From: Staphylococcus aureus
Lineage (GTDB): Bacteria; Bacillota; Bacilli; Staphylococcales; Staphylococcaceae
Direction: 5' to 3'
Assembly: GCF_001027105.1 (NCBI RefSeq)
Contig: NZ_CP011526.1
Coordinates: 1,240,001 to 1,304,000 of the forward strand
DNA: 64,000 bases
The translations under genes were made by a program, and so were the position numbers. Below, piece after piece: positions 31,614 to 41,649 of the stretch. The first letter of the stretch is position 1; every line of letters starts with the position of its first letter. The notes below the pieces were generated by a model, which searched no databases, was not told the DNA's origin, and worked only from the letters and a program-made list of their open reading frames with translations.

Positions 31614-31643
31614 ATGTAAGAAGATATAGAGGAGGCTATATAT

Positions 31644-32909
31644 TTGAGTAGACAATCTCAACCAAATATACATATCAAAGTTTCACCAACAACTAAATTT
31701 AAAACAACTACTATAGTTTTTAAATTTATGGCACCTTTAGAATATGACACAATAACAGCTAGATCATTATTAAGCAAATTATTAGTTCGAGCAACTAAGA
31801 AATGGCCAACCGATAAGTCGTTTAATAATCACTTAGCCGATTTATATGGTGCGTATGTGAATAGTACAATTTCAAAATTCAAAGATCAGCATGTCATTAC
31901 ATTTTCATTAGAAATTGTTAATGAACGTTATTTAAGAAACGGTGAATCATTATTTAATCAAGGATTAGATTTATTACAAGAAATCATTTGGAATCCATTA
32001 ATTGAAAATAAAGCATTCAATGATAATTTTGTTAACCAAGAGAAAACATTATTAGCCAAAAAAATAGAAGCAATGGTAGATAATAAAGCACAATATTCGT
32101 TTTTAAAATTACTCGACCATATGTTTGAAAATGAAGCATATAAATACTTATCTACAGGACAACTAGAACAAATCCCACATATTACTGCTGAAACACTATA
32201 TCATACATATCAATCAATGATTAATAATGATCAATGTTCTGTTTATGTTGTCGGCAATGTAGAACCTGAAAGTGTTGAGAAACAAATACGTGAAAAATTT
32301 GCACTTAAACCATTCGATAAACATCAATTCCAACATTCTACTCATCATTTACACGATGAAGAAGTTGATTATATTGTTGAATATGATGACGTGGATCAAG
32401 CTAAATTAAATATGGGATACCGTTTTCCAACACAATATGGACAAAGTGGATATGCTGCCTTTGTTGTATTTAACATGATGTTTGGAGGAGATCCTTCATC
32501 TGTTTTATTTAATGAAGTGCGAGAAAAGCAAAGTTTAGCGTACTCTATACATTCACAAATTGATGGCAAAAATGGCTATTTATTTGTTTTGAGTGGGGTT
32601 TCAAGTGATAAGTACGAAACTGCAAAAGACACTATTATAAGTGAATTTGAAAAAATAAAAGCAGGAGATTTCACTGAAGAAAAATTAGAGTTAGCTAAAA
32701 AAGTAATCATTTCTCATCGATATGAATCTGAAGATCGTCCGAAAAGTATTATAGAGATTATGCATAACCAAATATTATTAGAGCAACCACAAAGCAAAGA
32801 AACATTTATAAATGATATACAGAAGGTAAGTCGCGAAGATATTGTTTCTGTTGCTGAAAAAGCATTTTTAGATACAATCTATGTGTTGACAAAAGGAGGG
32901 GATAAATAA
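31644..32909 (+). CDS. M16-family peptidase homologue lacking the zinc motif (YmfF-like)
   Basis: A 421-residue protein of the pitrilysin/M16 fold. The N-terminal half has the usual topology (ITARSLLSKLLVRATKKWP...LADLYGAYV), but the HxxEH zinc motif is absent, so it is probably a non-catalytic subunit. The C-terminal half has the family segment FNEVREKQSLAYSIHSQ. The TTG start follows GGAGGCTATATAT. Its stop overlaps the ATG of the next M16 gene by one base (TAATG), which suggests that the two subunits are made together. Substrate is unknown. Confidence 0.87.
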   Translation: MSRQSQPNIHIKVSPTTKFKTTTIVFKFMAPLEYDTITARSLLSKLLVRATKKWPTDKSFNNHLADLYGAYVNSTISKFKDQHVITFSLEIVNERYLRNGESLFNQGLDLLQEIIWNPLIENKAFNDNFVNQEKTLLAKKIEAMVDNKAQYSFLKLLDHMFENEAYKYLSTGQLEQIPHITAETLYHTYQSMINNDQCSVYVVGNVEPESVEKQIREKFALKPFDKHQFQHSTHHLHDEEVDYIVEYDDVDQAKLNMGYRFPTQYGQSGYAAFVVFNMMFGGDPSSVLFNEVREKQSLAYSIHSQIDGKNGYLFVLSGVSSDKYETAKDTIISEFEKIKAGDFTEEKLELAKKVIISHRYESEDRPKSIIEIMHNQILLEQPQSKETFINDIQKVSREDIVSVAEKAFLDTIYVLTKGGDK

Positions 32910-34195
32910 TGAAAGAGCGTTATTATGAATTAATAGACGAAAGAGTATTCGAACAAGAATTAGAAAATGGTTTACGATTATTTATTATCCCCAAACCAGG
33001 TTTTCAAAAGACATTTGTCACTTACACTACACAATTTGGTTCATTAGATAATCAATTCAAACCCCTTGGACAAGACCAATTTGTTACTGTACCTGATGGA
33101 GTTGCTCACTTTTTAGAACATAAATTATTTGAAAAAGAAGAAGAAGACTTATTTACTGCGTTTGCTGAAGATAACGCACAAGCAAATGCGTTTACAAGCT
33201 TTGATCGTACAAGCTACTTGTTCAGTGCAACTGATAATATTGAAAACAACATTAAACGTTTACTTACAATGGTTGAAACGCCTTATTTTACAAAAGAAAC
33301 TGTTGATAAAGAAAAAGGTATTATTGCAGAAGAAATAAAAATGTATCAAGAGCAACCTGGATATAAATTAATGTTTAATACATTGCGTGCAATGTATCAA
33401 CAACATCCAATACGTGTTGATATTGCCGGTAGTGTAGAAAGTATATACGATATTACAAAAGATGATTTGTATCTATGTTATGAAACGTTTTATCATCCAT
33501 CAAATATGGTTTTATTTGTTGTTGGCGATGTGGATCCTGAAGCAATATGTCGAATAGTAAAACAACACGAGGATGCTCGTAATAAAGTTAACCAACCCAA
33601 AATCGAACGAGGACTTGTTGATGAACCGGAGGATGTTAAAGAAGCATTTGTTACTGAATCTATGAAAATTCAATCACCAAGACTAATGCTTGGTTTTAAA
33701 AATAAACCATTACAAGAAGCGCCTCAAAAATATGTACAACGTGATTTAGAAATGTCATTATTCTTTGAGTTAATTTTTGGGGAAGAAACAGATTTTTATC
33801 AGAATTTATTAAACGAAGGACTTATCGATGATACATTTGGTTATCAATTTGTACTAGAGCCGACGTATAGTTTTTCAATCGTGACAAGTGCTACTGAAGA
33901 ACCAGATAAATTAAAAAAATTATTATTAGATGAGTTGCGTGATAAAAAAGGCAATTTCCAAGATGCAGAAGCATTTGAACTTTTGAAAAAGCAATTTATA
34001 GGTGAATTCATATCAAGTTTAAACTCACCTGAATATATTGCTAATCAATATACTAAATTGTATTTTGAAGGTGTTAGCGTGTTTGACATGTTAGACATTG
34101 TTGAAAATATCACGTTAGATAGTATTAACGAAACGTCATCGTTATATTTAAATTTAGATCAGCAAGTCGATAGTCGTTTGGAGATTAAAAAGTAA
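32909..34195 (+). CDS. M16-family zinc peptidase (YmfH-like), catalytic partner
   Basis: A 428-residue M16 peptidase with the inverted zinc motif HFLEH (GVAHFLEHKLFEKE, about residues 69-73) and a downstream glutamate in EKGIIAEEIKMYQ. The C-terminal half holds the second, non-catalytic lobe. Together with the motif-less gene before it, it resembles alpha/beta pairs such as mitochondrial processing peptidase. It is translationally coupled on both sides (TAATG overlaps). Confidence 0.9.
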   Translation: MKERYYELIDERVFEQELENGLRLFIIPKPGFQKTFVTYTTQFGSLDNQFKPLGQDQFVTVPDGVAHFLEHKLFEKEEEDLFTAFAEDNAQANAFTSFDRTSYLFSATDNIENNIKRLLTMVETPYFTKETVDKEKGIIAEEIKMYQEQPGYKLMFNTLRAMYQQHPIRVDIAGSVESIYDITKDDLYLCYETFYHPSNMVLFVVGDVDPEAICRIVKQHEDARNKVNQPKIERGLVDEPEDVKEAFVTESMKIQSPRLMLGFKNKPLQEAPQKYVQRDLEMSLFFELIFGEETDFYQNLLNEGLIDDTFGYQFVLEPTYSFSIVTSATEEPDKLKKLLLDELRDKKGNFQDAEAFELLKKQFIGEFISSLNSPEYIANQYTKLYFEGVSVFDMLDIVENITLDSINETSSLYLNLDQQVDSRLEIKK

Positions 34196-34899
34196 TGAAA
34201 GCATTAGTATTAGGTGGTTCTGGTTCAATTGGTTCTGAGATAGTCAAACAATTATTAACTGATGGATTTGAAGTTTATGTGCAATATTATCGTACTGATA
34301 TAAATGAATTAACTAGCAAATTTAATGATGATAAAGTTCGTTTTATACAAGCGGATTTATCTCAAACAATTGATATTGACAAAACATTTGGTGACATTAA
34401 ATCATTAGACTGTTTAATATATGCAAGTGGTCAGTCTTTATATGGTGTTTTACAAGATATGAAAGACCATGATATTGATGCATGTTATCAGTTAAATGTC
34501 TTGCAATTAATTCGATTATGTAGATATTTCGTTGATGTTTTACGTCAAAGTGCCAATGGAAGAATTATTGTAATTTCATCAATTTGGGGTGAGACAGGAG
34601 CTAGTATGGAAACTATTTATTCGGCGATGAAAAGTGCACAATTAGGTTTCGTTAAGGCGCTTAGTCAAGAGCTTGCACTAACATCAGTGACAGTAAATGC
34701 TATCGCACCTGGATTTGTAGCCGGTAATATGGCAAGTGAGTGGCAAGAAGATGAACTTCAAGCAATGATAACTGAATTACCACAACAGCGATTGGTTTTA
34801 CCGAGTGAGGTTGCTCATACATGCGCCTATTTATATCACCCAAATGCTAGAAGTGTTACTGGAACTATACAGAAAGTTAATGGTGCTTGGTATATTTAA
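34195..34899 (+). CDS. Short-chain dehydrogenase/reductase (YmfI-like)
   Basis: A 234-residue SDR. Seen are the cofactor loop GGSGSIGSEI at residues ~7-16, the NNAG-equivalent YASGQSLYG, the active-site Ser region ISSIWGETGAS and the YxxxK pair in YSAMKSA. The C-terminal APGFVAGNMASEW is typical of the FabG-like branch. Substrate cannot be told. It starts with ATG overlapping the stop of the M16 gene. Position matches ymfI in Bacillus. Confidence 0.88.
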   Translation: MKALVLGGSGSIGSEIVKQLLTDGFEVYVQYYRTDINELTSKFNDDKVRFIQADLSQTIDIDKTFGDIKSLDCLIYASGQSLYGVLQDMKDHDIDACYQLNVLQLIRLCRYFVDVLRQSANGRIIVISSIWGETGASMETIYSAMKSAQLGFVKALSQELALTSVTVNAIAPGFVAGNMASEWQEDELQAMITELPQQRLVLPSEVAHTCAYLYHPNARSVTGTIQKVNGAWYI

Positions 34900-35003
34900 A
34901 ATATAGAACTATTTTTATGAGCAAATGTTTTTATGATTGATGTTATAATATGAATATTACAATGAATCATAATTTGTTAATTAAACAAGGGGTGAGGTTC
35001 ACC

Positions 35004-35831
35004 ATGACAGTTGCAGAGAAAAAAGAATGGTACCTAGAATACGAAATTGAAATTAATAGACCGGGTCTTTTAGGTGATGTATCTAGTTTATTAGGTATGT
35101 TAGGTATAAGTATTGTTACAATTAATGGTGTTGATCAAGGTAAACGAGGCCTTTTAATTAAAACAGACAATCTTGAAAAAGTTGAACGTTTTGAGCAAAT
35201 AGCTCGTGGTATAAATGAAATTGAAATAACAAAGCTTAAAAAACCAGAATTAAGAGACCGTCTTGCAGTAAGACATGGAAGATATATTGAGCAAGATGCA
35301 AAAGATAAGAAAACCTTTCGATTTGAGCGTGAAGATTTAGGCTTGTTAGTAGACTTTTTAGCTGAATTGTTCAAAGAAGAAGGTCATAAGTTGATTGGCA
35401 TTAGAGGTATGCCACGGGTTGGTAAAACTGAATCAATTGTTGCGGGAAGTGTTTGTGCACATAAGAGATGGTTATTTATTAGTTCTACTTTAATAAAACA
35501 AACTGTACGTAGCTCTCTAATTAAAGGGGAATATGATGCCAATCATGTATACATTATTGATGGTGCAGTTACTGCCAGAGAATCTAATCCAAAACATCAA
35601 GAGCTTGTTAACGAAGTTATGACGTTACCATCAATCAAAGTCGTTGAACATCCAGATTTATTTGTTGAAACAAGTACTTGTACAATGGAAGATTTTGACT
35701 ATATTATCGAATTGAGAGAAAATGAAAATCAAGAAATACATTACGAAGAAATGAAGAAACAGACAGTCCAAAGTAAGAATAATTTAGATTTTGGAGATCC
35801 GTTTGGTGGTGGTTTTGGTTTCTTCGAGTAA
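35004..35831 (+). CDS. DUF3388 protein with ACT-like domain and P-loop (YmfK-like), function unknown
   Basis: A 275-residue conserved protein whose role I do not know. Residues ~7-75 resemble an ACT regulatory domain (YEIEINRPGLLGDVSSLLGM). The middle and C-terminal part (DUF3388) includes a Walker A-like loop GMPRVGKTES near residue 140 and a hydrophobic strand HVYIIDGAV that could serve as Walker B. The last 15 residues are Gly/Phe-rich. The ATG at 35004 follows AAGGGGTGAGGTTCACC; an upstream in-frame ATG at 34950 has no such site. It lies in the ymf cluster, 18 bp before the RodZ-like gene. Confidence 0.83.
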   Translation: MTVAEKKEWYLEYEIEINRPGLLGDVSSLLGMLGISIVTINGVDQGKRGLLIKTDNLEKVERFEQIARGINEIEITKLKKPELRDRLAVRHGRYIEQDAKDKKTFRFEREDLGLLVDFLAELFKEEGHKLIGIRGMPRVGKTESIVAGSVCAHKRWLFISSTLIKQTVRSSLIKGEYDANHVYIIDGAVTARESNPKHQELVNEVMTLPSIKVVEHPDLFVETSTCTMEDFDYIIELRENENQEIHYEEMKKQTVQSKNNLDFGDPFGGGFGFFE

Positions 35832-35849
35832 GTGTAAGGAGGCTATGAA

Positions 35850-36242
35850 TTGAAAACGGTCGGTGAAGCGCTAAAAGGTAGACGTGAAAGGTTAGGAATG
35901 ACTTTAACAGAATTAGAGCAACGTACTGGAATTAAACGTGAAATGCTAGTGCATATTGAAAATAATGAATTCGATCAACTACCGAATAAAAATTACAGCG
36001 AAGGATTTATTAGAAAATATGCAAGCGTAGTAAATATTGAACCTAACCAATTAATTCAAGCTCATCAAGATGAAATTCCATCGAACCAAGCCGAATGGGA
36101 CGAAGTAATTACAGTTTTCAATAATAATAAAGACTTAGATTATAAGAGTAAATCAAAAGAGCCAATACAATTATTAGTAATCATGGGTATTACAGTTTTA
36201 ATAACTTTATTGTTATGGATCATGTTAGTTTTAATATTTTAA
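35850..36242 (+). CDS. RodZ-like membrane protein with N-terminal HTH (YmfM-like)
   Basis: A 130-residue protein with an HTH_25/Xre-type helix-turn-helix (MTLTELEQRTGIKREMLVHI, ~16-35) and the characteristic NYSEGFIRKYASVV segment, an acidic spacer, and one C-terminal membrane helix (LLVIMGITVLITLLLWIML). This is the layout of RodZ, a cell-shape factor that links MreB to the membrane in rods, but there is no external domain after the helix. In a coccus without MreB its partner is unclear. The TTG start follows AAGGAGGCTATGAA. Confidence 0.85.
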   Translation: MKTVGEALKGRRERLGMTLTELEQRTGIKREMLVHIENNEFDQLPNKNYSEGFIRKYASVVNIEPNQLIQAHQDEIPSNQAEWDEVITVFNNNKDLDYKSKSKEPIQLLVIMGITVLITLLLWIMLVLIF

Positions 36243-36266
36243 CAGAAATAAATTAGTGAGAAATGA

Positions 36267-36854
<588 letters not shown>

Positions 36855-36866
36855 ATATTTGTTTAT

Positions 36867-36902
36867 ACTAGATTTCATTTTCATATGGAATCTAGTTTTT
36901 TT
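36867..36902 (+). terminator. Intrinsic terminator after pgsA
   Basis: Perfect eight-base arms ACTAGATT (36867-36874) and AATCTAGT (36889-36896) run into seven T residues. It closes the spoIIIE/ymf-to-pgsA run of genes. Confidence 0.9.
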
Positions 36903-37080
36903 AATCCCAATTTTAGAAATTAGCCACGCAATTGTTTATAATGATATATTGTAAAACAATATTTGTTCATTTTTTTAGGGAAAATCTGTAGTAGCATCTG
37001 ATACATTGAATCTAAAATTGATGTGAATTTTTAAATGAAATACATGAAAAAATGAATTAAACGATACAAGGGGGATATAA

Positions 37081-38232
37081 ATGTCAATTGCCATTATTGC
37101 TGTAGGCTCAGAACTATTGCTAGGTCAAATCGCTAATACCAACGGACAATTTCTATCTAAAGTATTTAATGAAATTGGACAAAATGTATTAGAACATAAA
37201 GTTATTGGAGATAATAAAAAACGTTTAGAATCAAGTGTACGTCATGCGCTAGAAAAATATGATACTGTTATTTTAACAGGTGGCTTAGGTCCTACGAAAG
37301 ATGACTTAACGAAGCATACAGTGGCCCAGATTGTTGGTAAAGATTTAGTTATTGATGAGCCTTCTTTAAAATATATTGAAAGCTATTTTGAGGAACAAGG
37401 ACAAGAAATGACACCTAATAATAAACAACAGGCTTTAGTAATTGAAGGTTCAACTGTATTAACAAATCATCATGGCATGGCTCCAGGAATGATGGTGAAT
37501 TTTGAAAACAAACAAATTATTTTATTACCAGGTCCACCGAAAGAAATGCAACCAATGGTGAAAAATGAATTGTTGTCACATTTTATAAACCATAATCGAA
37601 TTATACATTCTGAACTATTAAGATTTGCGGGAATAGGTGAATCTAAAGTAGAAACAATATTAATAGATCTTATCGATAAACAGACTAATCCTACGATTGC
37701 GCCTTTGGCGGGAAGTCATGAAGTATATATTAGATTGACTGCAAATGCCGACTCAAAAGAACAAGCACAATCATTGATTCAACCTGTTAAACAAGAAATT
37801 CTTGATCGTATTGGAGAATATTATTATGGTTCAGATGACACATTAATTGAGCAAGCTGTAATAAAGAAAATTCATGAACCTTTTGTAATATATGATGGTA
37901 TTACTAATGGTGCTTTATATCATCGATTGAAAGAAGTGGATTTAAACGATGTTCTAAAGGGTATGATTAATCACAATGAAAACTTTGTTGATATTAATAA
38001 ACCTATTGAGCAGCAATTAAAAGATGCAGTGCAATTTGTTAATAAATTGTTTAATGTGTCATCAGCAATTATTCTATTAGAGTATGATGGTGTAGTTCAT
38101 ATAGGCTATGATAATAACTTTGAATTTAAAACTGAGCAATTTAAAATGTCTAAATCTAGAAATTTATTAAAGAACAGAAGTCAAAATTATGCGCTCATAA
38201 GATTATTAAATTGGCTTAGAACAACAAATTAA
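37081..38232 (+). CDS. cinA: CinA-family protein with degenerate C-terminal domain
   Basis: A 383-residue protein named for competence/damage inducibility. The N-terminal MoaB/MogA-like domain (1-170) is well kept: VGSELLLGQIANTNGQFLS, VILTGGLGPTKDDLT and LLPGPPKEMQPM. Characterised CinA proteins have an ADP-ribose pyrophosphatase activity there. The C-terminal half should be a PncC nicotinamide mononucleotide deamidase, but its hallmark AESxTGG and AGPxGG motifs are absent; IYDGITNG occupies the first site. The start follows AAGGGGGATATAA. Its position before recA matches other Firmicutes. Confidence 0.92.
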   Translation: MSIAIIAVGSELLLGQIANTNGQFLSKVFNEIGQNVLEHKVIGDNKKRLESSVRHALEKYDTVILTGGLGPTKDDLTKHTVAQIVGKDLVIDEPSLKYIESYFEEQGQEMTPNNKQQALVIEGSTVLTNHHGMAPGMMVNFENKQIILLPGPPKEMQPMVKNELLSHFINHNRIIHSELLRFAGIGESKVETILIDLIDKQTNPTIAPLAGSHEVYIRLTANADSKEQAQSLIQPVKQEILDRIGEYYYGSDDTLIEQAVIKKIHEPFVIYDGITNGALYHRLKEVDLNDVLKGMINHNENFVDINKPIEQQLKDAVQFVNKLFNVSSAIILLEYDGVVHIGYDNNFEFKTEQFKMSKSRNLLKNRSQNYALIRLLNWLRTTN

Positions 38233-38297
38233 TTGTATTATCGATAAAAATATAAGCACGTTTGTTCGTTTTTGCGTTTTGATTTCAAGATTTTATA

Positions 38298-38311
38298 CGA
38301 ACAAATATTCG
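38298..38311. promoter_or_regulatory. LexA (SOS) box upstream of recA
   Basis: CGAACAAATATTCG (38298-38311) matches the Gram-positive SOS box consensus CGAACRTATGTTCG with few changes and lies 8 bp upstream of the recA -35 box. LexA binding here would hold recA down until DNA damage. Confidence 0.88.
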
Positions 38312-38319
38312 CAAAACAC

Positions 38320-38348
38320 TTGTATTTTATTTTGAATCCTTGTATAGT
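38320..38348 (+). promoter_or_regulatory. recA promoter
   Basis: TTGTAT (38320-38325), 17 bp, TATAGT (38343-38348), about 48 bp before the recA start and immediately downstream of the LexA box. Confidence 0.8.
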
Positions 38349-38396
38349 ATTGGTAAGATAATTAAAAGATAGCAATTTCAATTAGGAGGTCTCGCT

Positions 38397-39440
38397 TTGG
38401 ATAACGATCGTCAAAAAGCTTTAGATACAGTAATTAAAAATATGGAGAAATCTTTCGGTAAAGGTGCCGTAATGAAGTTGGGTGACAATATAGGTCGCCG
38501 AGTTTCAACTACATCAACTGGTTCAGTTACATTAGATAATGCGCTAGGTGTAGGTGGCTATCCTAAAGGACGAATTATTGAAATTTATGGTCCTGAAAGT
38601 TCTGGTAAGACAACAGTAGCGCTTCACGCTATTGCTGAAGTACAAAGTAATGGCGGGGTGGCAGCATTTATCGATGCTGAACATGCTTTAGATCCAGAAT
38701 ATGCTCAAGCATTAGGCGTAGATATCGATAATTTATATTTATCGCAACCGGATCATGGTGAACAAGGTCTTGAAATCGCCGAAGCATTTGTTAGAAGTGG
38801 TGCAGTTGATATTGTAGTTGTAGACTCAGTTGCTGCTTTAACACCTAAAGCTGAAATTGAAGGAGAAATGGGAGACACTCACGTTGGTTTACAAGCTCGT
38901 TTAATGTCACAAGCGTTACGTAAACTTTCAGGTGCTATTTCTAAATCAAATACAACTGCTATTTTCATCAACCAAATTCGTGAAAAAGTTGGTGTTATGT
39001 TCGGTAATCCAGAGACTACACCAGGTGGACGTGCATTAAAATTCTATAGTTCAGTAAGACTAGAAGTACGTCGTGCAGAACAGCTTAAACAAGGACAAGA
39101 AATTGTAGGTAATAGAACTAAAATTAAAGTCGTTAAAAATAAAGTGGCACCACCATTTAGAGTAGCTGAAGTTGATATTATGTATGGACAAGGTATTTCT
39201 AAAGAGGGTGAACTTATTGATTTAGGTGTTGAAAACGACATCGTTGATAAATCAGGAGCATGGTATTCTTACAATGGCGAACGAATGGGTCAAGGTAAGG
39301 AAAATGTTAAAATGTACTTGAAAGAAAATCCACAAATTAAAGAAGAAATTGATCGTAAATTGAGAGAAAAATTAGGTATATCTGATGGTGATGTTGAAGA
39401 AACAGAAGATGCACCAAAGTCATTATTTGACGAAGAATAG
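38397..39440 (+). CDS. recA: RecA recombinase
   Basis: Strand-exchange ATPase for homologous recombination and co-protease that triggers LexA cleavage. It has 347 residues. Walker A is GPESSGKT near residue 64, Walker [13 protein letters not shown] near 140, loop L2 region [20 protein letters not shown] near 195. The start is TTG after AGGAGGTCTCGC. The C-terminal tail is acidic as usual. Regulation by LexA is visible upstream. It appears monocistronic, ending in a nested terminator. Confidence 0.98.
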   Translation: MDNDRQKALDTVIKNMEKSFGKGAVMKLGDNIGRRVSTTSTGSVTLDNALGVGGYPKGRIIEIYGPESSGKTTVALHAIAEVQSNGGVAAFIDAEHALDPEYAQALGVDIDNLYLSQPDHGEQGLEIAEAFVRSGAVDIVVVDSVAALTPKAEIEGEMGDTHVGLQARLMSQALRKLSGAISKSNTTAIFINQIREKVGVMFGNPETTPGGRALKFYSSVRLEVRRAEQLKQGQEIVGNRTKIKVVKNKVAPPFRVAEVDIMYGQGISKEGELIDLGVENDIVDKSGAWYSYNGERMGQGKENVKMYLKENPQIKEEIDRKLREKLGISDGDVEETEDAPKSLFDEE

Positions 39441-39478
39441 TACACAAATTTATATCTATAGTTAAACTTAGCAAATAT

Positions 39479-39576
39479 CCTTATAGGATTGATTGAAAGT
39501 GATATTCATCTCATAAAGCTAGAATAATATCTAACTTTATGGGATACACTACAAATCGAGACTATAAGGTTTTTTA
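39479..39576 (+). terminator. Nested terminator after recA
   Basis: Outer arms CCTTATAG (39479-39486) and CTATAAGG (39562-39569) precede seven T residues. Inner arms TCATAAAG (39511-39518) and CTTTATGGGA (from 39535) form a second hairpin, so the outer stem closes a loop that itself contains a stem. Confidence 0.7.
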
Positions 39577-39672
39577 TTTTATTTATTATTACATTATCAA
39601 TAGTTTTATAATCGAGCTTCAAAACTTTAGAAAATAGTAGAAATAGCATTCAATATAGTGCAAAAGTGCAAA

Positions 39673-39710
39673 TTGATAACTTGACACTTATCTCCTATAA
39701 ACCGTACAAT
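39673..39710 (+). promoter_or_regulatory. Overlapping promoter candidates for rny
   Basis: TTGATA (39673)/17 bp/TATAAA (39696-39701), and TTGACA (39681)/18 bp/TACAAT (39705-39710). Either would give a leader of about 75-90 nt. Which is used cannot be told from sequence. Confidence 0.6.
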
Positions 39711-39793
39711 TAATTTGTATGATTTATATATAATTTCATAAAGTCATATTGAATTTCATATAAAGAGCAAACCCTAGAAAAGGAGGTGTTTGT

Positions 39794-41353
39794 GTGAATT
39801 TATTAAGCCTCCTACTCATTTTGCTGGGGATCATTCTAGGAGTTGTTGGAGGGTATGTTGTTGCCCGAAATTTGTTGCTTCAAAAGCAATCACAAGCTAG
39901 ACAAACTGCCGAAGATATTGTAAATCAAGCACATAAAGAAGCTGACAATATCAAAAAAGAGAAATTACTTGAGGCAAAAGAAGAAAACCAAATCCTAAGA
40001 GAACAAACTGAAGCAGAACTACGAGAAAGACGTAGCGAACTTCAAAGACAAGAAACCCGACTTCTTCAAAAAGAAGAAAACTTAGAGCGCAAATCTGATC
40101 TATTAGATAAAAAAGATGAGATTTTAGAGCAAAAAGAATCAAAAATTGAAGAAAAACAACAACAAGTAGATGCAAAAGAGAGTAGTGTTCAAACGTTAAT
40201 AATGAAGCATGAACAAGAATTAGAACGCATCTCCGGTCTCACTCAAGAAGAAGCTATTAATGAGCAACTTCAAAGAGTAGAGGAAGAACTGTCACAAGAT
40301 ATTGCAGTACTTGTTAAAGAAAAAGAAAAAGAAGCTAAAGAAAAAGTTGATAAAACAGCAAAAGAATTATTAGCTACAGCAGTACAAAGATTAGCAGCAG
40401 ATCACACAAGTGAATCAACGGTATCAGTAGTTAACTTACCTAATGATGAGATGAAAGGTCGAATCATTGGACGAGAAGGACGAAACATCCGCACACTTGA
40501 AACTTTAACTGGCATTGATTTAATTATTGATGACACACCAGAAGCGGTTATATTATCTGGTTTTGATCCAATAAGAAGAGAAATTGCTAGAACAGCACTT
40601 GTTAACTTAGTATCTGATGGACGTATTCATCCAGGTAGAATTGAAGATATGGTCGAAAAAGCTAGAAAAGAAGTAGACGATATTATTAGAGAAGCAGGTG
40701 AACAAGCTACATTTGAAGTGAACGCACATAATATGCATCCTGACTTAGTAAAAATTGTAGGGCGTTTAAACTATCGTACGAGTTACGGTCAAAATGTACT
40801 TAAACATTCAATTGAAGTTGCGCATCTTGCTAGTATGTTAGCTGCTGAGCTAGGCGAAGATGAGACATTAGCGAAACGAGCTGGACTTTTACATGATGTT
40901 GGTAAAGCAATTGATCATGAAGTAGAAGGTAGTCATGTTGAAATCGGTGTAGAATTAGCGAAAAAATATGGTGAAAATGAAACAGTTATTAATGCAATCC
41001 ATTCTCATCATGGTGATGTTGAACCTACATCTATTATATCTATCCTTGTTGCTGCTGCAGATGCATTGTCTGCGGCTCGTCCAGGTGCAAGAAAAGAAAC
41101 ATTAGAGAATTATATTCGTCGATTAGAACGTTTAGAAACGTTATCAGAAAGTTATGATGGTGTAGAAAAAGCATTTGCGATTCAGGCAGGTAGAGAAATC
41201 CGAGTGATTGTATCTCCTGAAGAAATTGATGATTTAAAATCTTATCGATTGGCTAGAGATATTAAAAATCAGATTGAAGATGAATTACAATATCCTGGTC
41301 ATATCAAGGTGACAGTTGTTCGAGAGACTAGAGCAGTAGAATATGCGAAATAA
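39794..41353 (+). CDS. rny: Ribonuclease Y (CvfA)
   Basis: Membrane-anchored endoribonuclease starting decay or processing of many mRNAs; in S. aureus also called CvfA for its effect on virulence gene expression. It has 519 residues from GTG. An N-terminal membrane helix ([18 protein letters not shown]) is followed by a long charged coiled coil (~30-190), a KH domain ([15 protein letters not shown], ~215) and an HD domain ([13 protein letters not shown], ~365) that holds the catalytic metal site. AAAAGGAGGTG precedes the start. It follows recA as in related Firmicutes; ymdB comes next after the small reverse gene. Confidence 0.97.
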
Positions 41354-41360
41354 TTTTTGT

Positions 41361-41391
41361 CTCCCTCACAAATTAGTGAGGGAGCTTTTTT
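41361..41391 (+). terminator. Intrinsic terminator after rny
   Basis: Perfect nine-base G/C-rich arms CTCCCTCAC (41361-41369) and GTGAGGGAG (41376-41384), short loop, then six T residues. Among the strongest terminators in the window. Confidence 0.95.
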
Positions 41392-41585
41392 AAGTTGTAG
41401 TCTTAATCTAGTTAGACAGCACTTTATCGGTAATAACTATATTAAACAGTAGTTATTTGAAAGTAAGACGGACCTTATATTAAATAAGAAGTTATTGCTT
41501 TTAATAAAAATGTTTTAGGCTTCGTAATTACTATATTTATATTATGTAAACCTATAAAGATGATTGGTTTTCTATCCAATAAAAA

Positions 41586-41616
41586 AGAAGAGAAGATGTA
41601 ACACATCTTCTCTTCT
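41586..41616 (-). terminator. Terminator of the small minus-strand gene
   Basis: Fourteen-base perfect arms AGAAGAGAAGATGT (41586-41599) and ACATCTTCTCTTCT (41603-41616). The + strand has an A6 tract just before the left arm, i.e. a T6 tract on the minus strand after the hairpin, so it serves minus-strand transcription. Confidence 0.88.
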
Positions 41617-41649
41617 GCAATATTAATTAGGATTTATTTCTAAGTTGAG

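Larger units (their letters stand above)
39441..39793 (+). other. recA-rny intergenic region
   Basis: A 353-bp gap with no gene. The first 135 bp hold a nested terminator for recA (39479-39576). An AT-rich stretch of about 90 bp follows, then two overlapping promoter candidates for rny and a leader that ends in AAAAGGAGGTG. Confidence 0.7.

Noticed and set aside
33129-33338. Lys/Leu-rich + strand ORF inside the M16 peptidase gene
   Set aside because: Frame-shifted reading of the real gene with no ribosome site.
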